Shown here piece by piece: positions 1 through 7,549 of a stretch of 15,935 nt of DNA. Source of the stretch: Burkholderiaceae bacterium. GTDB taxonomy: Bacteria; Pseudomonadota; Gammaproteobacteria; Burkholderiales; Burkholderiaceae_F. How positions within the stretch are numbered: the first letter of the stretch is position 1; the number at the start of each line of letters is the position of its first letter. The notes under the pieces are model-generated. The model ran no database searches, was not told where the DNA came from, and worked only from the letters and a program-made list of their open reading frames with translations. The DNA lies in the NCBI GenBank assembly GCA_013813185.1, contig JACCSD010000157.1, forward strand, positions 1 through 15,935, in the 5' to 3' direction. The translations under genes were made by a program, and so were the position numbers.

Positions 1-210
1 CACCAGGTGAACAACACGACGGAGAATATCGGTGCTCGCCGCCTCTACACGGTGCTCGAAAAGTTGCTCGAAGAGGTGTCGTTCGGCGCGGGCAGTCAGG
101 TCAGCGGCAATGGTTTAGAAGGGCAACCGGTGCGAATCGATGCAGCGTATGTCGATGCTAAATTGGCCGATCTGGCGCGCGACGAAGACCTTGCACGTTA
201 TGTCCTGTAA
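1..210 (+). CDS. hslU: HslU, ATPase subunit of the HslUV protease (C-terminal 69 residues, 5' truncated)
   Basis: This is the C-terminal end of the AAA+ unfoldase HslU (ClpY), which unfolds cytoplasmic proteins and feeds them to the HslV peptidase. The reading frame is open from the first base of the window. The segment TTENIGARRL followed by YTVLEKLLEEVSF is the hallmark of the HslU C-terminal domain (sensor-2 region). The terminal DEDLARYVL matches the conserved C-terminus that inserts into HslV to activate it. The roughly 370 upstream residues with the Walker motifs, and any hslV, lie outside the window. The stop codon is 12 bp before the copper-chaperone gene, so the two may be co-transcribed. 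The family call is certain. The gene is cut only by the window edge, not by mutation. Confidence 0.95.
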   Translation, partial: HQVNNTTENIGARRLYTVLEKLLEEVSFGAGSQVSGNGLEGQPVRIDAAYVDAKLADLARDEDLARYVL

Positions 211-222
211 GCAGGAGCGACG

Positions 223-660
223 ATGAAACAATGGGCGGCCGTTGCAGCGCTGGCGATGGCGCTGACGGCAAATGCACAGCGCGGCGCCGACGTCGACGTC
301 AAGTTGGCGTGGGCCAGACCGACTGTCGCGGGCCAGATGGGGACCGGCGCTTTTATGCACCTGACGTCGAAGGATGGTGCGCGCTTGCTCAGCGCGTCGA
401 GTGAGGTTGCCGGAGTCGTCGAGATTCACGAGATGGCGATGGACGGCAACGTGATGCGGATGCGCCCGATTCGCACTCTGGATCTGCCGCCCGGTAGCAC
501 CGTCGAACTGAAGCCCGGCGGACATCACATGATGTTGATGGACCTGAAGCGCCCGCTTGCGACCGGCGAAAAGATCAAGGTCGAGTTGCGCCTAGAAACA
601 CGCGACAAGAAGCTTGTCACGCAGCCGATCGAGATTGAAATTCGTCCGCGCGCACCCTAG
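223..660 (+). CDS. Periplasmic copper chaperone PCuAC (DUF461 family)
   Basis: A 145-residue exported copper chaperone of the PCuAC family. Known members carry Cu(I) in the periplasm and help load copper into the CuA centre of cytochrome oxidase subunit II, usually together with a Sco protein. Residues 1-18 form a signal peptide with a predicted cleavage at TANA|Q. The cupredoxin-like fold carries the signature metal ligands with exact family spacing: H69, M80 (+11), H102 (+22) and M104 (+2), plus extra Met/His around them (HEM at 69-71, HHMM at 101-104). A good Shine-Dalgarno (AGGAG) lies 7 nt before the ATG. The gene follows hslU by 12 bp. It is not beside a Sco gene here, but coxB, its likely client, is encoded at the other end of the window. 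Client identity is inferred from the family. Confidence 0.9.
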   Translation: MKQWAAVAALAMALTANAQRGADVDVKLAWARPTVAGQMGTGAFMHLTSKDGARLLSASSEVAGVVEIHEMAMDGNVMRMRPIRTLDLPPGSTVELKPGGHHMMLMDLKRPLATGEKIKVELRLETRDKKLVTQPIEIEIRPRAP

Positions 661-678
661 TTCGGCCAGGTGCGCGTG

Positions 679-684
679 TAAGAT
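679..684 (+). promoter_or_regulatory. Candidate -10 element for argB
   Basis: TAAGAT (5 of 6 to TATAAT) ends 10 nt before the argB ATG at 695. No good -35 hexamer is visible at the expected distance and there is no Shine-Dalgarno before the ATG. If active, transcription would start at or within a few nucleotides of the start codon. The call rests on position and on similar arrangements before bioC and DUF2244. Confidence 0.35.
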
Positions 685-694
685 CCGCGCGCCC

Positions 695-1612
695 ATGGAT
701 GTTGCAGCTACCGACATGACGACAGCCGACACCGAGCTGATCGCTCCGCAGTTAAAAGCTGAAATCCTGTCCGAAGCGCTTCCCTATATCCGGCGTTTCC
801 ACGGCAAGACCATCGTCGTCAAGTACGGCGGCAACGCGATGGTCGATCAGAATCTGAAAGAAGCCTTTGCGCACGATGTCGTGCTGCTAAAGCTGGTGGG
901 GATGAATCCCGTTGTTGTTCACGGCGGCGGCCCGCAGATCGACGAAGCCCTCGAGCGAGTCGGAAAGAAATCGACGTTCATTCAGGGTATGCGCGTCACC
1001 GACACCGAGACGATGGAAGTCGTCGAGTGGGTGTTGGCGGGCGAAATTCAGGGCGAGCTGGTGACGCTGATCAATCGCTTCGGCGGCCAGGCGGTCGGTT
1101 TGACCGGCAAGGACGGCGGGCTGATTCGCGCGCGCAAGCTGAAAATGCTCGACATCGCCGATCCGACGAAGACTCATGATGTCGGCCACGTCGGAGAAAT
1201 CGAGGCGATCAATCCGGCCGTGGTCAAGGCGTTGCAGGACGACGCGTTCATTCCGGTGATTTCGCCGATCGGCTTCGGCGAAGACAACCTGACCTACAAC
1301 ATCAACGCCGACGTGGTGGCCGGCAAGATCGCCGAAATTCTGAAGGCCGAAAAGCTCGTGATGTTGACCAACACGCCGGGCGTACTCGACAAGAGCGGCC
1401 GGTTGTTAACCGGGCTTTCGGCGCGCCAGATCGATGACCTGTTTGCCGACGGCACGATTTCCGGCGGAATGCTGCCGAAAATCTCGTCGGCACTGGAAGC
1501 CGCGAGGAGCGGCGTCAACTCGGTGCACATCATCGACGGCAGGGTCGATCACTGCTTGCTGCTCGAGATTCTGACCGACCAGGGTGTCGGCACAATGATC
1601 AAATCGCACTGA
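695..1612 (+). CDS. argB: Acetylglutamate kinase (ArgB)
   Basis: N-acetyl-L-glutamate kinase phosphorylates N-acetylglutamate with ATP, the second step of arginine synthesis, in the cytoplasm. The amino-acid-kinase fold is clear: KYGGNAM (K43, phosphate-binding glycines), VVHGGGPQI, QGMRVTD, VGLTGKDGGLI, YNINADVVAG and the ATP-site region TISGGMLPKISSA. The N-terminal segment SEALPYIRRF before the kinase core matches the mobile helix of hexameric, arginine-inhibited NAGKs, so feedback inhibition by arginine is likely (inference from family). The start is uncertain: ATG 695 gives 305 residues, while an in-frame ATG at 716 gives 298. Neither has a Shine-Dalgarno, and a -10-like TAAGAT just upstream favours the first. 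A longer open frame from 614 overlaps pcuC and is unlikely. sppA follows after 11 bp. Confidence 0.95.
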   Translation: MDVAATDMTTADTELIAPQLKAEILSEALPYIRRFHGKTIVVKYGGNAMVDQNLKEAFAHDVVLLKLVGMNPVVVHGGGPQIDEALERVGKKSTFIQGMRVTDTETMEVVEWVLAGEIQGELVTLINRFGGQAVGLTGKDGGLIRARKLKMLDIADPTKTHDVGHVGEIEAINPAVVKALQDDAFIPVISPIGFGEDNLTYNINADVVAGKIAEILKAEKLVMLTNTPGVLDKSGRLLTGLSARQIDDLFADGTISGGMLPKISSALEAARSGVNSVHIIDGRVDHCLLLEILTDQGVGTMIKSH

Positions 1613-1623
1613 TTGGAGTTCGC

Positions 1624-3468
1624 ATGGCTGCTCGTCCGGGGTTTGTTCGCCGCTTCTTCGGCGGTCTGTGGAGCGTGCTCAATTTCACGCGGCAGCTGAT
1701 CTTCAATGTGCTGTTCTTCGCGATCGTCGCCGTGCTGTTGGTGGCATGGTTTGCCAGCGACGGACCGGCCGCTCTCAGATCGGACACGGCGCTGGTGATC
1801 GATCTGCAAGGCGATATCGTCGAGGAATACACGATTGGCCCGCGCGAGGCGGCTGTGGCCGAGGCGTTCGGTGAGCAGCGTTTCGAGACGCGCGTGCGTG
1901 ATGTTCTGGCGGCGCTCGACGCGGCCGCCAAGGATCCACAGATCACGCGCGCGGTAATGGTGCTCGACGAGATGGGCGGGGCGGGCATTGCCACGCTGCG
2001 CGAGATCGGTGCAGCGCTCGAGCGCTTCAAGGCGAGCGGCAAGCCGGTCTACGCGTGGGGTCAGAACTACGGCCAGGGCCAGTATTACCTCGCATCGCAT
2101 GCCAACGAGTTGTACTTGCATCCTGCGGGTGCACTGGGCGTGCGCGGACTCGAAGGTACGCGCGGTTATTACAAGACGCTGCTCGACAAGCTCGGCGTGA
2201 AGGTCAATGCTTTTCAGGCGGGGCGCTACAAGAGTTTTTCCGAGCCATTTACCCGCACGTCGGCGACGCCCGAGGCGAAGGAGGCCGATGCGCTGCTGCT
2301 CAACGGCCTGTGGTCAACGTGGACCGGCGACGTCGAGCGGGTGCGCAAACTGCAGCCGGGCACCGTAGACGCCGTGATCGGTGATCTGCCGCAGCGGCTG
2401 GCAGCGGCCGAGGGAGACATCGCGCGACTTGCACAGAACGAAAAGCTGGTCGACGGCCTGATGACACGCAGCCAGTTTCGCGAGCGGTTGCTGCAAACCG
2501 GCGCTCCCCGCAGCGACGAAGACAGCGAAACATTCCGGCAAATCTCGTTGTATTCGTACGTGCGCCGGGTGCCGCAGCTGCTTAACGGCGATGCGGTCGG
2601 TGTAATCGTCGCGCAAGGCGAGATCACCGGTGGCGATGCGCAACAGGGGCGGATTGGCGCGCGCACGATGGTCCAGTTGATCGAGCGCGCGCGGCAGGAT
2701 GACAGCATCAAGGCTGTTGTGTTGCGCATCGACTCTCCCGGTGGGCTGGTGCAGGCTTCCGAAGTCATTCGCGAACAGCTTGAGCTCACGCGCAAGGCAG
2801 GCAAGCCGGTCGTGGCTTCGATGGGCGATGTTGCCGCATCAGGCGGTTACTGGATCGCGATGGGTGCAGACGAAGTCGTCGCCGATCCCGCCACGATTAC
2901 CGGGTCGATCGGCGTGTTCGGTCTGTTGCCGACGTTCGAGGGCACGATGGAGAAGATCGGTGTAAACGTCGATGGCGTCGCGACGACCTGGCTCGCCGGG
3001 GCAACCGATTTGCGGCGGCCGATCGACAAGCGACTGGCGCAGTCGCTCGAACTGGTGGTCAACTCCAACTACCGGGAGTTCATCGGATTGGTCGCGCAGC
3101 GCCGCAACTCGACCCCGGAAAAGATAAACGAGGTCGCGCAGGGCCGGGTGTGGACCGGAGCGCAGGCCAAAGAGCGCGGCCTGGTCGATACGCTGGGCGG
3201 AATCGACGTCGCGATAAAAAGTGCGGCTCGGCGCGCCAACCTGGGTGACTCGTACCGGCTCGACTATGTCGAACCCGAGCCGCGCGGCATCAACCGGTAT
3301 CTGTCGTTGTTCTTCGGCCGCATCGCGGCGGCGGTACGGAGCGGGCTGGGCCTCGACGGGTTGCTCGGGCGCGACGTCGGCGCGGTCAAGCGTGACCTGG
3401 AACTGCTCATGGGCGCGCGGGAGAATCCGCTGGCGCCGATTTCGTATTGTTTCTGCAGCTTTCGATAG
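1624..3468 (+). CDS. sppA: Signal peptide peptidase SppA, 67K type (S49 family)
   Basis: A 614-residue membrane-anchored serine protease that degrades cleaved signal peptides in the inner membrane. E. coli SppA has 618 residues. A single membrane anchor spans about residues 24-44. The protein shows the duplicated S49 architecture. The N-terminal half supplies the general base K203 in GRYKSFSEPF (E. coli K209), and the C-terminal half supplies the nucleophile S406 in DVAASGGYW (E. coli S409), followed by the conserved DPATITGSIGVFG. Both catalytic residues are intact. The start ATG has a GGAG 4 nt upstream and leaves 11 bp after argB, so the two are probably co-transcribed. Many related betaproteobacteria, from memory, have a HAD-type nucleotidase rather than sppA between argB and slmA, so this position may be a local difference. 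Confidence 0.93.
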   Translation: MAARPGFVRRFFGGLWSVLNFTRQLIFNVLFFAIVAVLLVAWFASDGPAALRSDTALVIDLQGDIVEEYTIGPREAAVAEAFGEQRFETRVRDVLAALDAAAKDPQITRAVMVLDEMGGAGIATLREIGAALERFKASGKPVYAWGQNYGQGQYYLASHANELYLHPAGALGVRGLEGTRGYYKTLLDKLGVKVNAFQAGRYKSFSEPFTRTSATPEAKEADALLLNGLWSTWTGDVERVRKLQPGTVDAVIGDLPQRLAAAEGDIARLAQNEKLVDGLMTRSQFRERLLQTGAPRSDEDSETFRQISLYSYVRRVPQLLNGDAVGVIVAQGEITGGDAQQGRIGARTMVQLIERARQDDSIKAVVLRIDSPGGLVQASEVIREQLELTRKAGKPVVASMGDVAASGGYWIAMGADEVVADPATITGSIGVFGLLPTFEGTMEKIGVNVDGVATTWLAGATDLRRPIDKRLAQSLELVVNSNYREFIGLVAQRRNSTPEKINEVAQGRVWTGAQAKERGLVDTLGGIDVAIKSAARRANLGDSYRLDYVEPEPRGINRYLSLFFGRIAAAVRSGLGLDGLLGRDVGAVKRDLELLMGARENPLAPISYCFCSFR

Positions 3469-3524
3469 CAGGGGCCTCTGAAACGATTTTGAAGAGACCA
3501 TCAGGCCCGCGATTCCGGCCTACT

Positions 3525-3540
3525 TCCGCTTTTTAGCGGA
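3525..3540 (+). other. Short hairpin downstream of sppA
   Basis: TCCGCT-TTTT-AGCGGA forms a perfect 6-bp stem with a T4 loop, 56 bp after the sppA stop. There is no T-tract after the stem on either strand, so it is not a classical intrinsic terminator. It could contribute to a Rho-dependent end or protect the sppA 3' end. The rest of the gap from 3469 to 3653 holds only the candidate slmA promoter. Confidence 0.35.
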
Positions 3541-3551
3541 GCGTGAAAGTG

Positions 3552-3580
3552 TTCGCAGGTGCGGCTTTCTAAGATAGTAT
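3552..3580 (+). promoter_or_regulatory. Candidate sigma-70 promoter for slmA
   Basis: TTCGCA (3552-3557) and TAGTAT (3575-3580) are each 4 of 6 to consensus and are separated by exactly 17 bp. An overlapping TAAGAT at 3570-3575 is an alternative -10. The pair sits about 75 bp before the slmA start, in the only sizeable gap on this strand. The matches are moderate, so the call is tentative. Confidence 0.4.
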
Positions 3581-3653
3581 GCCTTCACGTCGGCCTCCCG
3601 CCGACCTGGTTGTTCCCTACCTTCGATAGTTCAACCTCAGGCGACGGGTCGTC

Positions 3654-4247
3654 ATGGACATCTCTACGCAAGGATTGCGTAAACCCGGTGCCCGCAAGCT
3701 GCAAATCCTGCAGATGCTTGCCTCGATGCTCGAAGACCCGAAGGGCGAAAAAGTCACTACCGCCGCGCTCGCGGCGCGGCTCGATGTGTCCGAGGCGGCG
3801 CTGTATCGCCACTTTGCGAGCAAGGCCCAGATGTTCGAAGGGTTGATCGAGTTCATCGAAACGACCATCTTTGGCCTAATCAACAAGATCAGCACCGAGG
3901 AGCCATCGGGGCTGAAGCAAGTGCGCGCGATGGTCAGCATGCTGCTCGACTTCGCGCAGACCAACCGCGGCATGACGCGCGTGCTGATCGGCGACGCCCT
4001 GGTCAACGAGAACGAGCGCTTGCAGGAGCGCATGAATCAGTTTTTCGAGCGCATCGAAGCTTCGATCAAGCAGAGTTTCAAAGTCGCGGTCGGAGACAAG
4101 GAATTGCCCGAGTCCTTCGACCCCGGCGCGCGCGCCGCGCTGGTACTTGCTTTCGTATTGGGCCGGTGGCACCGATTTGCGAAGAGCGGCTTTCGCAAGG
4201 CGCCCGCCGAAGGGCTCGAAGTGCAGATGCCGGTGCTGGTGGGCTAA
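3654..4247 (+). CDS. slmA: Nucleoid occlusion factor SlmA (TetR family)
   Basis: A 197-residue TetR-fold DNA-binding protein. SlmA binds specific chromosomal sites and, when bound, disrupts FtsZ polymers so that septa do not form over the nucleoid. The N-terminal helix-turn-helix (about residues 30-60: VTTAALAARLDVSEAALYRHF) is almost the E. coli SlmA sequence. The following SKAQMFEGLIEFIE and the central NRGMTRVLIGDALVNENERLQ / MNQFFERIEA also match SlmA specifically rather than generic TetR repressors. Length agrees with the family (198 in E. coli). The ATG has only a weak purine-rich stretch upstream. The gene ends in a 4-bp overlap with the convergent moeB. A drug-responsive TetR repressor is the alternative, but the SlmA-specific C-terminal conservation makes it unlikely. 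Confidence 0.9.
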   Translation: MDISTQGLRKPGARKLQILQMLASMLEDPKGEKVTTAALAARLDVSEAALYRHFASKAQMFEGLIEFIETTIFGLINKISTEEPSGLKQVRAMVSMLLDFAQTNRGMTRVLIGDALVNENERLQERMNQFFERIEASIKQSFKVAVGDKELPESFDPGARAALVLAFVLGRWHRFAKSGFRKAPAEGLEVQMPVLVG

Positions 4248-5014
4248 GAGCGCGACCGGCCGGCGCACACCGGGCAACTGGGATCGCGCGGTACGCGCAC
4301 CGAGTGCCAGCGCATCGTCAGGGCGTCGAGCATCACCAGCTGGCCATGCAAGGTCTGACCGATCCCTGCGGCGAGCTTCAAGGCCTCGGCCGCCTGCATC
4401 GTTCCGATAATGCCGGTCAGAGGCGCAAACACTCCCATCGTCGAACACAGTTCGTCTTCGTGATCGCTCGGCGGAAACAGGCACGCGTAACAGGGTGACT
4501 CGTCGTCGCGCAGATCGAACACTGCGATCTGACCGTCGAACCGGATAGCTGCGCCGGAGACCAGAGGCCTGCGCGATGCGACACAGGCGCGGTTGATCGC
4601 GTGGCGTGTGATGAAGTTGTCGGTGCAATCGAGCACCACCGTGGCGTCCTGCACCAGTCGATCGATCGCGGCAGCGTCGAGGCGGCGCACGAGCGGAATG
4701 ATTTCCACCTCCGGGTTGATCGCCTGCAGCGCCACTCGCCCGGATTCCGCCTTCGGCGTTCCTACACGTTCGGTTGTGTGCAGAATCTGGCGCTGCAGGT
4801 TGGTCAGATCGACTGCATCGCCGTCGGCCAGCACGATGGCCCCGACACCGGCCGATGCAAGGTAGTACGCCGCCGGCGAACCGAGGCCCCCGGCGCCGAT
4901 CACCAGCAGACGCGCCGCGCGCAGCTTCTGCTGGCCCTCGATACCGATTTCGTTCAGCAGGATGTGGCGCGAATAGCGCAACAGCTGATGGTCGTCTAAG
5001 GGAGCGTCGGTCAT
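4244..5014 (-). CDS. moeB: HesA/MoeB/ThiF family sulfur-carrier adenylyltransferase
   Basis: A 256-residue E1-like enzyme that adenylates the C-terminal glycine of a small ubiquitin-like sulfur carrier (MoaD for molybdopterin, ThiS for thiamine). Visible are the N-terminal LLRYSRHILL, the nucleotide loop GAGGLGS (residues 40-46), D64, the arginine of NLQRQ (R75), K88, DCTDN (129-133), two zinc-binding CxxC pairs (C175/C178 and C247/C250) and C190 in the ELCSTMGVFAPL loop, which corresponds to the ThiF/MoeB conserved cysteine. No MoaD- or ThiS-type gene lies nearby, so MoeB versus ThiF cannot be decided. The start is fixed because no other start codon precedes the conserved RYSRH motif, yet there is no Shine-Dalgarno: a 12-bp tandem repeat stands immediately upstream. 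The end overlaps slmA by 4 bp. Confidence 0.88.
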   Translation of the reverse strand: MTDAPLDDHQLLRYSRHILLNEIGIEGQQKLRAARLLVIGAGGLGSPAAYYLASAGVGAIVLADGDAVDLTNLQRQILHTTERVGTPKAESGRVALQAINPEVEIIPLVRRLDAAAIDRLVQDATVVLDCTDNFITRHAINRACVASRRPLVSGAAIRFDGQIAVFDLRDDESPCYACLFPPSDHEDELCSTMGVFAPLTGIIGTMQAAEALKLAAGIGQTLHGQLVMLDALTMRWHSVRVPRDPSCPVCAGRSRS

Positions 5015-5017
5015 GTC

Positions 5018-5053
5018 AAGAAAATGCGCAAGAAAATGCGCAAGAAAACGCGC
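5018..5053. repeat. Three tandem copies of a 12-bp unit upstream of moeB
   Basis: AAGAAAATGCGC occurs at 5018-5029 and 5030-5041, and AAGAAAACGCGC at 5042-5053. A degenerate fourth part, AAAAGAAAACGG, runs into the terminator stem. The array begins 3 bp from the moeB start codon and fills the whole space between it and the ctpA terminator. On the moeB strand the unit reads GCGCATTTTCTT. Confidence 0.9.
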
Positions 5054-5088
5054 AAAAGAAAACGGGCCGCAGCGCGGCCCGTGTTTTT
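5054..5088 (-). terminator. Intrinsic terminator of ctpA (possibly bidirectional)
   Basis: A perfect 9-bp GC-rich stem, ACGGGCCGC (5062-5070) and GCGGCCCGT (5074-5082), with loop AGC. On the minus strand the stem is followed by TTTTCTTTT, giving a Rho-independent terminator 20 bp after the ctpA stop. On the plus strand it is followed by GTTTTT, so it could also stop antisense transcription entering ctpA. It separates ctpA from moeB, so moeB needs its own promoter or read-through. Confidence 0.88.
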
Positions 5089-5101
5089 ATACGCCTGCTA
5101 C

Positions 5102-6568
5102 CTAGCGCGCGGGTGCTGTGGCAACGCTATCGGGCTTCGGCTTGGCAACCTCAACCGGCTTGCCCTTCAGGTGATTGATCGCCTGCAAGAGTTGGTAGTC
5201 CTCTGGAGTGCCCCAGTCATAGCGCTTCGGCGACACCGATTTGCCGTCGATGGGTTTGACCGGTACTGCGGACGGAACCGCTGAGCCGCGCGGGGCAGAG
5301 GAAACGCCCGGTACGGTCGCCGCACGCGTTGCATCTTCGACCTTTGCGCTCTCCAGATGGCGGACCAGGTCGGCTTCGCGCACGTTGAACCCGGCGAAAT
5401 TGCCCTCGGGCGTGTCCTCGACGATAAAGTCGGGGACGATGCCCTTGGCTTGAATCGACCGGCCCTTAGGGGTGTAGTAGCGCGCGGTGGTGAGCTTGAT
5501 CGCAGCCGGTTGATCGCCGTCTACGCGCAGCGGAATAATCGTCTGCACCGAGCCTTTGCCGAAAGTTTGGGTGCCGAGCACGACCGCGCGTTTGTGGTCC
5601 TGCAACGCGCCGGCCACGATCTCCGAGGCGGACGCCGAAGCGCCGTTGACCAGCACGATCAGCGGAACCGTCTTGGCTTGCGGCGGCAGCTTCGAAAGAG
5701 TGTCTTCGCCGCGCCCGCGCAGATAGTCCTCCGGAGATGCAACGAATTTGCGGCGCGCATCGTCGGTGCGACCGTCGGTCGAAACCACCAGCGCCTTCGC
5801 CGGCAAAAACGCCGCCGTCACGCCGACCGCCGAATGCAACAGGCCACCCGGGTCATTGCGAATATCGAGCACCAGGCCCTTCAACGGCCCTTGCTTGTAC
5901 AGATCGTTGACGTGCTTCACGAGGTCGTCAACGGTCTTCTCCTTGAACTGTGAAACGCGGATGAAGCCAAAGCCCGGCTCGATCATTTTCGATTTCACCG
6001 ACTGCACGCGAATCACGTCGCGCATCAGTTTGAATTCGAGCGGCTTGTCTTCGCCTTTACGGGCAACGATCAGCGTGATCGAAGTGCGGGGCTTGCCGCG
6101 CATCAGCTTGACCGCTTCGGGCAAGGTCAGCCCGCGGGTGACTTTGTCGTCGATCTTGATGATCAAATCGCCGGCTTTGATGCCAGCGCGCGCCGCTGGC
6201 GTGTCGTCGATCGGCGCAATCACCTTGATGATGCCGTCTTCGGCGCCGACTTCGATACCCAGGCCGCCAAATTCGCCCTGAATATCGCTTTGCATGTCTT
6301 TGAACGCATCGGCGTCCAGATACGCCGAATGAGGATCGAGCCCGGCGAGCATGCCCGAGATCGCCTCGTGCATCAGCTTCTTGTCATCGACCGGCTCGAC
6401 GTAGTTGGCTTTTACCGCGCCGAAAACATCGGTAAAGGCGCGAATCTCTTCAAGTGGGATGGGTCCCCGCGTGTCGCGGAACGCGTACGCCGAAATGCCC
6501 AGACTGACCATAACGCCGGCAACAGCGCCGACACCGATAAGTCCGAAACTACGAGCCCTGCCAGCCAT
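5102..6568 (-). CDS. ctpA: Carboxyl-terminal processing protease (S41A, CtpA)
   Basis: A 488-residue periplasmic serine protease of the tail-specific protease family. Order of parts: signal anchor (about 6-30), N-terminal helical segment with GLDPHSAYLD, PDZ domain (about 100-175, with GEFGGLGIEV just before it), and S41 catalytic domain. The nucleophile S313 in NGASASASEI, general base K338 in QTFGKGSVQ and Q342 keep the family spacing (+25, +4). A Pro/Ala-rich linker and short tail follow. The start at 6568 is chosen because the signal sequence begins there and a G-rich Shine-Dalgarno (GGGGGTG) lies 2 nt upstream. The upstream extension to 6622 adds 18 residues before the signal and is unlikely. 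It lies between gpmA and moeB, a neighbourhood common in betaproteobacteria. The substrate is unknown from sequence. Confidence 0.93.
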   Translation of the reverse strand: MAGRARSFGLIGVGAVAGVMVSLGISAYAFRDTRGPIPLEEIRAFTDVFGAVKANYVEPVDDKKLMHEAISGMLAGLDPHSAYLDADAFKDMQSDIQGEFGGLGIEVGAEDGIIKVIAPIDDTPAARAGIKAGDLIIKIDDKVTRGLTLPEAVKLMRGKPRTSITLIVARKGEDKPLEFKLMRDVIRVQSVKSKMIEPGFGFIRVSQFKEKTVDDLVKHVNDLYKQGPLKGLVLDIRNDPGGLLHSAVGVTAAFLPAKALVVSTDGRTDDARRKFVASPEDYLRGRGEDTLSKLPPQAKTVPLIVLVNGASASASEIVAGALQDHKRAVVLGTQTFGKGSVQTIIPLRVDGDQPAAIKLTTARYYTPKGRSIQAKGIVPDFIVEDTPEGNFAGFNVREADLVRHLESAKVEDATRAATVPGVSSAPRGSAVPSAVPVKPIDGKSVSPKRYDWGTPEDYQLLQAINHLKGKPVEVAKPKPDSVATAPAR

Positions 6569-6774
6569 GCCACCCCCAATTTCGACGTTTGTCGATTCAA
6601 ACACTAGCGCGCCGCCAACCACCCGAGCGAAGCAAATGGCTGCTCTTGCAAACCTACTTCAAAGTATAGGCCGCATCAACACTTGCAACTGTCGTGCCGA
6701 TGGCCTAACCCATGTATCCGACAGCGACCGCCTGCCTTGCGTTCCGCGCGCCCCACATGCGGCTTGCGCTTCAT
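6569..6774 (-). other. gpmA-ctpA intergenic region, the longest gap in the window
   Basis: These 206 bp separate gpmA from ctpA, both on the minus strand. A TATACT at 6668-6663 (minus; 5 of 6 to TATAAT) is a possible -10 for ctpA, but no good -35 lies at 16-18 bp. A small inverted repeat TCGAC-N4-GTCGA (6582-6595) lies just before the ctpA ribosome-binding site and could fold in the leader. I see no intrinsic terminator after gpmA, no tRNA and no convincing small gene. Confidence 0.4.
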
Positions 6775-7539
6775 TTACCCTCGCTTCGCCTGACCTTGCG
6801 CGGCCACCGCTTGCACGGCGCGTTCGATCTCGGCGGCGTCGCCGAGGTAGTAGTGCCGGATCGGCTTGAGCCCGGAATCGAGCTCATAGACCAGCGGACG
6901 AGCGGTCGGTACGTTAAGCGCGACGATGGCGTCGTCGGATAGTTCGTCGAGGTGCTTGATTAGTGCGCGCAGTGAGTTGCCATGCGCTGCGACCAAGACA
7001 CGTCGGCTGCGCAAGATCGCCGGTGCGATCGAGTCGTTCCAGAACGGAATCACGCGCGCTACGGTGTCCTTCAGGCTCTCGGTCACCGGCATGTCTTCGG
7101 CGTTCACGTGCTTGTAGCGCGGGTCGTCGCCGATCCGTCTCGGGTCTGAAGGCGGCAGCGGCTCGGGCGCCACCGCATACGCGCGGCGCCACTTCAGCAC
7201 CTGTTCTTCGCCAAACTTGGCCGCCGTTTCAGTTTTATTGAGCCCCTGCAGCGCGCCATAGTGGCGTTCGTTCAGGCGCCAACTGTGCACCACCGGCAGC
7301 CACATCAGATCGAGCGCGTCAAGCGCGATCCATAGCGTGCGGATCGCTCGCCTAAGGACCGATGTGTAGGCAATGTCGAACGTGAACCCTTCCTGCTGCA
7401 GCAACTCGCCCGCCGCTTTCGCCTCGCGCCGGCCGTTGTCGGTCAGATCCACGTCGGTCCAACCGGTGAAGCGGTTCTCGAGATTCCACTGGCTCTCGCC
7501 ATGGCGCAGCAGAACCAGCTTGAACGTCGGCTTGTGCAT
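6775..7539 (-). CDS. gpmA: 2,3-bisphosphoglycerate-dependent phosphoglycerate mutase
   Basis: A 254-residue cofactor-dependent mutase interconverting 3- and 2-phosphoglycerate in glycolysis and gluconeogenesis. The phosphohistidine motif LLRHGESQWN (H13), NRFTGWTDVDL, the acid E91 in LNERHYGALQG, the second histidine H186 in VAAHGNSLR, and the dPGM-specific insert with RRIGDDPRY are all present. Length equals the usual 248-250 plus a short tail. The start ATG has no proper Shine-Dalgarno, only AGG close to the ATG. A TAGAAT hexamer 6 nt upstream could make the mRNA almost leaderless. It is transcribed divergently from the rhodanese gene across a 49-bp spacer. The call is secure. Only the start signal is unusual. 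Confidence 0.96.
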   Translation of the reverse strand: MHKPTFKLVLLRHGESQWNLENRFTGWTDVDLTDNGRREAKAAGELLQQEGFTFDIAYTSVLRRAIRTLWIALDALDLMWLPVVHSWRLNERHYGALQGLNKTETAAKFGEEQVLKWRRAYAVAPEPLPPSDPRRIGDDPRYKHVNAEDMPVTESLKDTVARVIPFWNDSIAPAILRSRRVLVAAHGNSLRALIKHLDELSDDAIVALNVPTARPLVYELDSGLKPIRHYYLGDAAEIERAVQAVAAQGQAKRG

Positions 7540-7549
7540 CAGCCTATTC

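Noticed and set aside
614..694. N-terminal extension of argB beginning inside pcuC
   Set aside because: The extra residues are not NAGK-like, overlap the PCuAC coding region by 47 bp, and have no ribosome-binding site.
3472..3508. GGGCCT/AGGCCC inverted repeat after sppA as a terminator
   Set aside because: Only 6 bp of stem with a 25-nt loop and no T-tract. Likely chance in GC-rich DNA.
3876..4628. 250-codon minus-strand frame spanning the slmA/moeB junction
   Set aside because: It overlaps two well-supported genes in other frames and has a low-complexity, Arg-rich product.
5018..5053. 12-bp repeats considered as a CRISPR or integration array
   Set aside because: Units are contiguous with no spacers and far too short for CRISPR repeats. 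No cas or integrase gene is near.
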